A stretch of DNA of 64,000 nt from Deltaproteobacteria bacterium (lineage in GTDB: Bacteria; Desulfobacterota; Desulfobacteria; Desulfobacterales; Desulfatibacillaceae), in the NCBI GenBank assembly GCA_016235345.1, contig JACRLG010000002.1, positions 32,957 through 96,956 on the forward strand. Reading direction: 5' to 3'. The notes under the pieces are model-generated. The model saw nothing but the letters and a program-made list of their open reading frames with translations, was not told the DNA's origin and searched no databases. Below, in pieces: positions 35,590-42,463 of the stretch. A program made the translations under genes and the position numbers. How positions within the stretch are numbered: position 1 is the stretch's first letter; the number at the start of each line of letters is the position of its first letter.

Positions 35590-36234
35590 ATGATAGACCT
35601 TCACACCCACACGGTTTTTTCAGACGGGGAGCTGATTCCCGCAGAGCTTGCCAGGCGGGCCGAAGTAATAGGCATTACGGCCCTCGGAATCACCGATCAC
35701 GGGGATTTCTCGAACCTGGACTTCATCATACCCCGAATGATCGCGGTCGCGGAAATTTTGAACAAAGCGGGGGACTTCAAGGTGATCCCCGGAATAGAGA
35801 TCACCCACGTTCCCCCCGCGCTGATAAAAAGGGCTGTGGATGAGGCCAGAAGGCTTGGGGCTGAAATTGTTGTCATGCACGGCGAGACGGTGGCCGAGCC
35901 CGTGGCTCCCGGAACCAACCGGGCCGCCATCCTGGCCGGGGTTGACGTGCTGGCCCATCCGGGCCTTCTAAGCCATGAAGACGCCGAACTGGCCCGCGAC
36001 CGGGGAGTCTTGCTTGAGATATCGGGCCGACGTGGCCACTGCCTCACCAACGGCCATGTGGCCCGCATGGCGCAGGCTACGGGAGCAAAAATGGTGGTGG
36101 ATTCCGACGGCCACGCGCCGGGGGACCTGATGAACGAGGACAGGGCGCTCACGGTGGTCCTGGGCGCTGGGCTTTCCGAGAGGGATTTTTCCGCCATGCA
36201 GGAAAACGCGGCAAGGCTTATCGGCATGGGCTGA
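35590..36234 (+). CDS. PHP-domain phosphoesterase
   Basis: A 214-residue metal-dependent phosphoesterase of the PHP superfamily. Metal ligands are seen in DLHTHTVFSDGE, ITDHGDFSN, PGIEITHV, VVMHGE and DSDGHAP. The short length and lack of a polymerase domain suggest a histidinol-phosphatase-like or small-nucleotide phosphatase, and the substrate is not resolvable. The ATG at 35590 follows GAAGGA. The frame extends further upstream but without homology. Last gene of the miaB cluster. Confidence 0.85.
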   Translation: MIDLHTHTVFSDGELIPAELARRAEVIGITALGITDHGDFSNLDFIIPRMIAVAEILNKAGDFKVIPGIEITHVPPALIKRAVDEARRLGAEIVVMHGETVAEPVAPGTNRAAILAGVDVLAHPGLLSHEDAELARDRGVLLEISGRRGHCLTNGHVARMAQATGAKMVVDSDGHAPGDLMNEDRALTVVLGAGLSERDFSAMQENAARLIGMG

Positions 36235-36332
36235 CCCGCCTCAGGATAAAAAAATCGTAAAATTTCAGACAGCTATAGCACACTCCCCTTCCTCTTTCCA
36301 AAAACGGCGGCCAGCCTGACAGGGATGAATCC

Positions 36333-38393
36333 ATGACCGGTATTTCCGGGGGCTTTACAAGCCGCGACGCAATAAGGCTTTTTCTTATAAGCTTCACGGC
36401 GCTCTTTCTTGAAATGGCCGCCATAAGGTGGCTCAATTCAACCACCCCAGTTCTTTCCTACTTCAACAACCTCATCCTGATCTCCTGCTTTTTCGGGCTC
36501 GGCCTTGGCTGCCTCCTGGCCCGGAGGAAGGCGAACCTCATCTACTGGTTTTCCCTGGTGTTCATTGTCTTCGTGGCCGGGGTGATCGTATCCAAGAGCC
36601 TTTCCATCCCCCTAAGCTACATGGGCGACTACATTTTCGCGCCCCACCCCGAAGAGGACCCCAACGTCATAAGCGTTCCTTTTTCAGCCATGGCGGGTTT
36701 TTTCGCCAACACGGTTTTCTTCGTGGTCCTGGGGCAGGAACTGGGCAGACGCCTGGAATCGATGGGAAATCCTTTAAAAGCCTACTCGGTGGACATAGCC
36801 GGGAGCCTTTCGGGGACCCTGGCCGCAATGGCCCTTTCATGGGCCGGAACAGCCCCCCACGTGTGGTTCGCAGCAGGCTGCCTCTTTTTGTGCCTGCTCC
36901 TTCCGAAAAAATCCCTTATCATAGCCGTTTCGGTGGCACTGTCCATCTTCGGGTGCCTCCTCATCCGGTCCACATACACTGACCAGGACCGGTGGAGCCC
37001 CTATTACAAGGTAACGGCGGAGGGCCTGCACGACGCCGCCAACCGGGGTTACGGCTACATTATCGGGGTGGACGGCCTGCGCATCCAGGACGCCCTGGAT
37101 TTTTCGGGCGGGCTGGAGAAAACCGAACTGCACGCCTGGATTCCCTATTACAACATGCCCTACAGCCTTATAAGGCCCCAAAAAGCCCTCTACCTGGGGG
37201 CAGGGTCCGGCAACGAGGCGGCGATGGCCCTCATAAACGGCGTGCCCGACATCCACGCGGTTGAAATCGACCCGGTGATAGCGGGTTTCGGGCGCAGCCT
37301 GCACCCCAACCGGCCCTATCTCGACAAAAAGGTGAGGCTTTCGGTCAACGACGCCAGGGCCTTTCTCTCATCCTGCCCTGATTCGTCCTATGATTTGGTG
37401 GTGATGTCGGCCCTGGATTCCCACAAGCAGGTGAGCGGGCTTTCCAGCTTGAGGCTCGAAAGCTACATCTACACCGTGGAGGCCTACCAACAGGTGCGGA
37501 GGATTCTTAAGCCGGAGGGGATGTTCATTCTGAACCTCTCCACCGGAAGGCCCTGGATGGCCCTGCGCACTCATTTCGGCATCGAAAGGGCCTTTGGGCA
37601 AACTCCCCTTATTCTTCACTCAAACGCCGGGCCCATGGTCTCGATGGCATACGTGGCGGGAGGCGGGGCGCAGAAGCTCGACCCGGAAAAACTCGCCAGG
37701 GCGGGCATCTCCGTGCTGCCCGGCTACGAGCGCCCGGAGGACCTTAGGCTCTGCACGGACAACTGGCCCTTCATGTACCTGGAAAAAAACCGGATTCCGC
37801 CCTTCAACCTGGCGGTGCTGGTGCTGGTCCTTCTCCTCACCTTCACAGTGGTGATGGCAGTGGAGCCCGCCGCCCGAAGGCCGAACCTTCACTATTTCTT
37901 TCTTGGCGCGGGCTTCATGCTTTTGGAAACCCGGAGCATAACCCAGATGGCCCTCCTGTTCGGGCTTACCTGGCATGTAACCGCCCTGGTGGTGGCCGCA
38001 GTCCTTTTGGCCATTTTCCTTGTCAACCAACTTGTTCTGAAAGGCAGGGGGATTTCCAGCCGGGCCGCCTACCCTCTTCTTTTCACAACCCTTGCCCTTG
38101 GCTATTTCTTTCCCTTTGGAAGGCTTCTGGAGCTTGGGGTTTACTCCAGGCTTGCGGTGAGCGCCCTGGTGGTGGGGCTTCCCATAGTGTGGGCCGCCTT
38201 CATCTTTTCCAACTCCTTCAAGGCTGAAAAGCGGGTGAACGCGGTTTTCGGGGCGAATCTTTTGGGGGTGGTGCTTGGCGGGGCGATGGAATACGTGGGA
38301 AATATTTCGGGCTTAAATTTCCTCTATATCCTGGCTCTTATCCTGTACGCGGCCTCCCTTATTACAGGATGGAAAAAAGTCACCTCTCCATAA
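36333..38393 (+). CDS. Membrane protein with central spermidine-synthase-like domain (2)
   Basis: A 686-residue protein. N-terminal hydrophobic segments (TALFLEMAAIRWLNSTTPVL) and C-terminal hydrophobic segments surround a cytoplasmic methyltransferase-like domain at about 285-420 with YLGAGSGNEAAMA, HAVEIDPVIAG and NDARAFLSSC. The acidic motif of true spermidine synthases is changed to MSALDSHKQVSG, so canonical activity is doubtful. It differs in layout from the protein at 31262-33295. A strong terminator follows. Confidence 0.78.
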   Translation: MTGISGGFTSRDAIRLFLISFTALFLEMAAIRWLNSTTPVLSYFNNLILISCFFGLGLGCLLARRKANLIYWFSLVFIVFVAGVIVSKSLSIPLSYMGDYIFAPHPEEDPNVISVPFSAMAGFFANTVFFVVLGQELGRRLESMGNPLKAYSVDIAGSLSGTLAAMALSWAGTAPHVWFAAGCLFLCLLLPKKSLIIAVSVALSIFGCLLIRSTYTDQDRWSPYYKVTAEGLHDAANRGYGYIIGVDGLRIQDALDFSGGLEKTELHAWIPYYNMPYSLIRPQKALYLGAGSGNEAAMALINGVPDIHAVEIDPVIAGFGRSLHPNRPYLDKKVRLSVNDARAFLSSCPDSSYDLVVMSALDSHKQVSGLSSLRLESYIYTVEAYQQVRRILKPEGMFILNLSTGRPWMALRTHFGIERAFGQTPLILHSNAGPMVSMAYVAGGGAQKLDPEKLARAGISVLPGYERPEDLRLCTDNWPFMYLEKNRIPPFNLAVLVLVLLLTFTVVMAVEPAARRPNLHYFFLGAGFMLLETRSITQMALLFGLTWHVTALVVAAVLLAIFLVNQLVLKGRGISSRAAYPLLFTTLALGYFFPFGRLLELGVYSRLAVSALVVGLPIVWAAFIFSNSFKAEKRVNAVFGANLLGVVLGGAMEYVGNISGLNFLYILALILYAASLITGWKKVTSP

Positions 38394-38401
38394 AGCCAAA
38401 A

Positions 38402-38478
38402 AACAAAACCGCCTTGAGACAACCGAAAGGCCGCGCTGTCATCCGGCGGCCCTTCGACCTTCTCAAGGCGGTTTTGTT
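38402..38478. terminator. Bidirectional terminator with an 18-base perfect stem
   Basis: AACAAAACCGCCTTGAGA (38402-38419) pairs perfectly with TCTCAAGGCGGTTTTGTT (38461-38478) around a 41-base loop that can itself fold (CCGAAAGGCCGC, GCGGCCCTTCG). It sits between convergent genes. Confidence 0.75.
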
Positions 38479-38494
38479 CAGAAAATTGAAACAG

Positions 38495-39475
38495 TTAAGT
38501 CCTATTGGCCTTCCTGTCCTCCGCCACCTTCAGCAATATGGTGTCAAGGTCCGTCTTGGGATGAAAGCCCGTGAGGGCCTTAATCTTGGAAATATCCGGA
38601 ACCCGCCTCTGCATGTCCTCGAAACCTTCTGGAAAGGCCTCGTTGTAGGGGATCAGGCGGAAGGTGGAGGTGGAGCCTGTGGCGCTTATTATCCGCCGGG
38701 CCAAGGCCTCCATGGTGATTTCCTCGGTTCCGCCTATGTTGAAAAGCTCGCCCACGGCCTTTGGCTCGTTCATCAGTGACATCAGGGCCTCCACCACGTC
38801 CAGAACATAGGTGAAGGTGCGGGTCTGGCGTCCGTCGCCGTAAACCGTGAGGGGCTCGCCGTCAAGGGCCTGGTCGGTGAATCGCGGGATCACCATGCCG
38901 TAGGCCCCTGTCTGGCGCGGGCCCACGGTGTTGAAAAGCCGGGCTATGACCACGGGAAGGTGGGTCGTGCGGAAATAGGCCAGGGCTGTGAATTCGTCCA
39001 TGAGCTTGCTTGCGGCGTAGCTCCAGCGGAACTTGGATGAGGGGCCGTAGATTATGTTGTCGGTCTCGGTGAGGGGGGCGTGGGTGTGCTTGCCGTAAAC
39101 CTCGGAGGACGAGGCGATCAGGACCTTTTTCTTGAACCGGTCGCAGGTTTCCAGCACCCTTTCGGTGCCCTGGATGTTGGTGCGGATGGATTCAAGGGGG
39201 TTGTCCAGGATGTAGCGCACCCCCACCGCTGCGGCCAGGTGATAGACCGCGTCGCAGGTGCCCACCAGCCGGTTCAAGGGCTCCGGGTTCAAAATGGTGT
39301 CATGGGTGAAGAAAAAGCGGTTCCGGCTGTCCTCGCTGACGGTGAGGTGCTCCACGTTTTCGAAGCGGCCGGTTGAAAGGTCGTCGATTACGTAGACCTC
39401 GTGGCCCTCGGAAAGGCAGGCCTCGCACAGGTGGGACCCGATGAAACCGGCGCCGCCGGTGATGAGAATACGCAT
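38495..39475 (-). CDS. NAD-dependent nucleotide-sugar epimerase/dehydratase
   Basis: A 326-residue extended short-chain dehydrogenase. NAD motif TGGAGFIGSHLCEA is at the N-terminus, the active-site serine region is ASSSEVYG, and the catalytic pair is in YAASK. GPRQTGAYGMVIPRF and the FTYVLDVVEAL stretch place it near UDP-glucuronate decarboxylases and dTDP-glucose dehydratases. It acts on a nucleotide sugar for cell-surface polysaccharide. No neighbouring sugar genes are present. Exact substrate unknown. Confidence 0.87.
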   Translation of the reverse strand: MRILITGGAGFIGSHLCEACLSEGHEVYVIDDLSTGRFENVEHLTVSEDSRNRFFFTHDTILNPEPLNRLVGTCDAVYHLAAAVGVRYILDNPLESIRTNIQGTERVLETCDRFKKKVLIASSSEVYGKHTHAPLTETDNIIYGPSSKFRWSYAASKLMDEFTALAYFRTTHLPVVIARLFNTVGPRQTGAYGMVIPRFTDQALDGEPLTVYGDGRQTRTFTYVLDVVEALMSLMNEPKAVGELFNIGGTEEITMEALARRIISATGSTSTFRLIPYNEAFPEGFEDMQRRVPDISKIKALTGFHPKTDLDTILLKVAEDRKANRT

Positions 39476-39518
39476 GGATCATCCTTTCGCAAAGCGAAAA
39501 AAGACCAATTGAAAAAAC

Positions 39519-39706
39519 AGCCTGTTGAAAACTCCAATCATACAGGCTGATGAAAAACGATGAGCCGTGAAGGCGGTGCGAAAAGCCAATGAGTCAAGCG
39601 TACCCGCCCAAGAAATCGCAGAGTTCTTGGGCTACATTTAGATGTTCGTACGTGACGGAATTGGCTTTGAAGCACAACACGGCGGATCGCGTTTTTCGAC
39701 AGCCTG
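39519..39706 (+). repeat. Dispersed long palindromic repeat, copy D, with enlarged loop
   Basis: The outer hairpin CAGCCTGT...ACAGGCTG, arms GATGAAAAACGATGAGC and GATCGCGTTTTTCGACAGCCTG, and inner AAAGCCAATGAG and GGAATTGGCTTT match the other copies. The centre, which is only a few bases elsewhere, is replaced by about 45 bases containing CCCAAGAA facing TTCTTGGG. Located between the epimerase gene and tRNA-Pro. Confidence 0.8.
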
Positions 39707-39804
39707 ATAATTCCCGCCGGGGCGGGAGGGGGTAGGAGGGCCGCCTGGTTTCTATCTTACCGGGCGGCCCTATATGGGTGCGGGCTAAAAAGCAGGTGCT
39801 GAGG

Positions 39805-39881
39805 TGGTCGGGACGACTGGATTTGAACCAGCGACTTCACGGTCCCGAACCGTGCGTTCTACCAGGCTGAACTACGTCCCG
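39805..39881 (-). tRNA. tRNA-Pro (anticodon CGG)
   Basis: 77 bases with a complete cloverleaf: acceptor CGGGACG/CGTCCCG, D-arm GTTC/GAAC, anticodon stem CACGG/CCGTG around TTCGGGA (anticodon CGG), T-arm with TTCAAAT, and an encoded CCA end at 39805-39807. Reads CCG proline codons. A consensus promoter lies immediately upstream. Confidence 0.96.
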
Positions 39882-39891
39882 TTGACGGCGC

Positions 39892-39920
39892 AATGTAGTT
39901 ACATCCCTCCGTCATGTCAA
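39892..39920 (-). promoter_or_regulatory. Promoter of tRNA-Pro
   Basis: Minus strand TTGACA (39915-39920), 17-base spacer, TACATT (39892-39897). The start would be a few bases before the mature 5' end at 39881. Confidence 0.65.
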
Positions 39921-39985
39921 TGCTTTTTCGCGCACTTTTTGTACAATATTGCGGCATTTTCCAAAGCCCTGCCTACTCTCCCCCG

Positions 39986-40408
39986 TTATTCGCCGTCCTT
40001 CACGGGTTTCCTGAACCTCTTCAACTCCCCTTCCCGACGCTTGGCCGTCAGGCGGCGCTCCCTGGAGGCCAGGGTGGGCCGGGTCTTCCTTCGGGGTTTG
40101 GGCTCCAGGGTCGCCTTTTGAATCAGGCCAAGAAGTCTTTCCACGGCGTCAACGCGATTTTTTTCCTGGCTGCGGAAACGACGGGCGTCGATTATTATGA
40201 CTCCCTCCAGGGTGGCCCGGTGTCCGGCGAGTTTCAGAAGCCTTGCCCTCACGCCTTCTGGAAGGTTTGGGGAGTTCAAGGCGTCGAAGCGCAGCTCAAC
40301 CGCCGTTTCCACCTTGTTCACGTTCTGGCCGCCGGGGCCGGAGGCGCGGGTGAAGTGAAAGGTCAGCTCGTCTTCGCCGATGTTGAGATTTTCGTTGACC
40401 CGTATCAT
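39986..40408 (-). CDS. arfB: Peptidyl-tRNA hydrolase ArfB (ribosome rescue)
   Basis: A 140-residue release-factor-like protein. It contains the GGQ motif in TRASGPGGQNVNKVETAVELRF that hydrolyses peptidyl-tRNA, and a highly basic C-terminal tail (LASRERRLTAKRREGELKRF) that enters the mRNA channel of stalled ribosomes. Lacks the codon-recognition domain of RF1/RF2. Length is standard for ArfB. Divergent from the TetR gene with 59 bases between starts. Confidence 0.92.
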   Translation of the reverse strand: MIRVNENLNIGEDELTFHFTRASGPGGQNVNKVETAVELRFDALNSPNLPEGVRARLLKLAGHRATLEGVIIIDARRFRSQEKNRVDAVERLLGLIQKATLEPKPRRKTRPTLASRERRLTAKRREGELKRFRKPVKDGE

Positions 40409-40467
40409 CTTCCCGCCGTAGAAATTCCGGTTAAAATGCTGCTCGACCCCACAATATCAGGCCCGAA

Positions 40468-41151
40468 ATGAAAAAAGCCACCCCCCCGCCCAAAAACGCC
40501 GCACGCGCCCTTTTCCCACAAAATCCGTCGCGGGGCAAGCCGGAAACCCGCGAAAAGATAATGGATGCGGCGCAAAAGCTTTTCTCCGCAAGGGGTTTCG
40601 ACGCAACCGGCGTCATGGACATCGTGAGCGCCGTGGGCATGAGCGCCGGGACATTCTACATCTATTTCAGGGACAAGGGCGAGCTTTTCCACAAGGTTGC
40701 CGAGCGCAGCATAGAAAACCTTCGGAACCACCTTCTGACCCTGCGGCAGTCTCTGAACATCTGGGACCGTGAGGACCGGATCGCCAAGAGCAGGCAGAGC
40801 TTTTCGGCTTTTTTCGACTACGTGGACTTGAACCGTGACCAGATGACATTGATCCTTAGGGGTTCTGCGGCTTCTTCCGGGCGGGACGCCTTTGACTACG
40901 CACAATCGGTGGCCGCCGACCTTGCCGAAGACGCGGCGCGCTGGGCGGAGCTTGGTGTTATCGAGGGCTTAAACCCCTGGCTTTTCGCCCACGCGGCCCT
41001 TGGAATGACCCTCCAGGTGGTGCGCTCGTATCTGGCCGAGAGCATGTTCACCCGCCGGGAGGCCATTGACTTTCTTCTGCGGATGCTGGCCGCCCTCTTC
41101 GAGGAATACCTCACCCCCAAGGGCCGCGAGCTTCTTCTGGAAGGGGCGTGA
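40468..41151 (+). CDS. TetR/AcrR-family transcriptional regulator
   Basis: A 227-residue regulator with a Lys/Pro-rich N-terminal tail. The TetR DNA-binding domain at about 28-75 has the recognition helix in SAVGMSAGTFYIYFRDKGEL. The C-terminal helical domain binds an unknown ligand. It lies tail-to-tail with metV (3-base gap) and divergent from arfB. No operator palindrome was spotted in the short 59-base gap. Target genes unknown. Confidence 0.88.
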   Translation: MKKATPPPKNAARALFPQNPSRGKPETREKIMDAAQKLFSARGFDATGVMDIVSAVGMSAGTFYIYFRDKGELFHKVAERSIENLRNHLLTLRQSLNIWDREDRIAKSRQSFSAFFDYVDLNRDQMTLILRGSAASSGRDAFDYAQSVAADLAEDAARWAELGVIEGLNPWLFAHAALGMTLQVVRSYLAESMFTRREAIDFLLRMLAALFEEYLTPKGRELLLEGA

Positions 41152-41154
41152 CCT

Positions 41155-41820
41155 CTATATTTCCTCAGCGTGGAGGAGCCGCCTTGGCCCGCCTGCGCGT
41201 TCTGTGGACCAGTCCTTCAAGGGAATTATCTTCTCGTAGTCATCCATGCGTTTCAAGGCCGCGAGGCGCTCCACTATAAGGTGCCAGGCGCAGGGGGTGT
41301 CCTTGCTTATCTCGCAGTTGCCCTTACTGGAGCCGCCGCAGGGGCCGTTCATCAGGCGCTTGGCGCAGCGGGATATGGGGCAGATTCCGGCTGTAAGGTG
41401 CAGGATGCAGTTGCCGCAGCCCTGGCAGGATTCGGTCCAGAGGTTTTCCTTTTCCGCGTCCCCCATGAAAAGGGTGTTGAGCCCCGGATAAACCGGAAGC
41501 TCTGCGTATTTCTTGGCGATGAACTGCACCCCCACGCCGCAGGCGAAGGAGAGCACGGCGTCGGCCCAATCGAGATCGCCCTTGGCCTGCTCGAAAAACT
41601 CGTGCTCGCACTGGCGCTCGATTCCGCCGTTTCTTATCTCTATGGGGTTCCCCTCCTGGATCGCCTTCATGCGCAGAAGGGACGCCGCGATTTCCGCCTC
41701 CTTGTTGCCGCCCTCGTGGCAGACCGCGACGCAGGTGTTGCACCCGAAGACCAGGACCCGGCCTAGGCCCTTGATCATGTCCCACATCTCGTCAAGAGTC
41801 TTTTGCTTTCCGACTATCAT
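41155..41820 (-). CDS. metV: MetV-like methylene-THF reductase C-terminal (zinc/FeS) subunit
   Basis: A 221-residue cysteine-rich protein of the MTHFR C-terminal family. Acetogens and sulfate reducers have it as MetV, the partner of MetF. It has VLVFGCNTCVAVCHEGGNKEA near the start, then CEHEF, SFACGVGVQFI, and a cluster region CQGCGNCILHLTAGICPISRC with C-terminal NGPCGG. It helps couple methylene-THF reduction to an electron donor. Downstream of mvhD on the same strand, separated by 157 bases containing a 29-bp-arm palindrome. Confidence 0.85.
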   Translation of the reverse strand: MIVGKQKTLDEMWDMIKGLGRVLVFGCNTCVAVCHEGGNKEAEIAASLLRMKAIQEGNPIEIRNGGIERQCEHEFFEQAKGDLDWADAVLSFACGVGVQFIAKKYAELPVYPGLNTLFMGDAEKENLWTESCQGCGNCILHLTAGICPISRCAKRLMNGPCGGSSKGNCEISKDTPCAWHLIVERLAALKRMDDYEKIIPLKDWSTERAGGPRRLLHAEEI

Positions 41821-41901
41821 TTTTGACTCCTTTGATGCCAGGGAAAGGCGGCTTGGAGCGATTTTCGATAATATAACCGATGCTGAACCGAGGGATGTGC
41901 T

Positions 41902-41972
41902 TTTCCTGGGAGCGCGGGCGTCCCGCCCGCTTTTGCCATCAATGCGGGCGGGACGCCCGCGCTCCCAGGAAA
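41902..41972. repeat. Perfect 29-bp-arm palindrome (REP-like) between mvhD and metV
   Basis: The left arm 41902-41930 and right arm 41944-41972 are exact reverse complements around a 13-base A/T-containing spacer. Arms contain GGGAGCGCGGGCGTCCCGCC. It begins 6 bases past the mvhD stop. It could form a very stable hairpin that attenuates metV or protects the upstream mRNA. A diverged relative lies at 21202-21275. Confidence 0.9.
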
Positions 41973-41977
41973 CCCTC

Positions 41978-42463
41978 TCATCCGGCCTTACGCCTGAGCG
42001 CCTCCGCGATGGGCGAGGGGCCGAGGTTTTTCACGCGCTCGGAAAACTCCATGCAGATTTCGGCCCAGCGCGGACCCATTGCGGCGGAGAGGTTGAACAT
42101 CTCCAGGCGCTCCGGTTCTATTCCCACCTGTTGGATGAGGCTTTTCAGGTTCGTCACCCGTTTTTTGGCGTTTGCATTTCCTTCCAGGAAATGGCATTGG
42201 CCGGGCAGTCACCCGGCCACGAAAACGCCGTCAACGCCTCGCTCGAAGGCGTTGAGGACGTGGGCGTGGTCGAGTTTTCCGGTGCACGGAAGGCGGATGA
42301 CCTTGACGTTGGGGGTGTACTGGAGCCGCATGACGCCCGCGAGGTCCGCCGCCGCAAAGGCGCAGTAGTGGCAGGCAAAGGCTATGATGTTGGGCTCCCA
42401 GCCGGACGGGGCCTTTGACGGAGCTTCCGTCGGCGCGGCTTCGAGCGCTGCTGCCTGTGTCAT
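41978..42463 (-). CDS. mvhD: MvhD-type electron-transfer subunit, selenoprotein (in-frame UGA)
   Basis: A 161-residue iron-sulfur protein that passes electrons to HdrA. The frame is interrupted by TGA at codon 85 (42209-42211). Translation beyond it gives the conserved family motif with Sec in place of the first Cys: VAG-U-LPGQCHFLEGN, then 70 further family-like residues to a TGA stop at 41978. Other cluster cysteines are Cys31, Cys34, Cys60 and Cys90. A hairpin suitable as a SECIS lies directly after the UGA. Sec at this site is known in VhuD of methanogens. The ATG overlaps the hdrA stop (ATGA) with AAAGGAGG upstream. Cut at the UGA, the gene would wrongly appear truncated. Confidence 0.9.
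42175..42211 (-). promoter_or_regulatory. Predicted bacterial SECIS element of mvhD
   Basis: After the UGA (42211-42209) and 15 bases, CATTTCC (42193-42187), loop TGGAA and GGAAATG (42181-42175) form a perfect 7-bp hairpin. Position and G-containing apical loop fit SelB-binding bacterial SECIS structures, which lie just 3' of the UGA inside the coding region. Confidence 0.75.

Noticed and set aside
39804..40121. Open frame starting VGTTGFEPATSRSRTV on the plus strand
   Set aside because: It is the antisense of tRNA-Pro running on into arfB; this peptide is a well-known spurious annotation across databases.
42209..42463. mvhD read as a truncated pseudogene
   Set aside because: The TGA replaces a conserved Cys, the frame stays open and family-like to 41978, and a SECIS-like hairpin follows, so Sec is the better reading.
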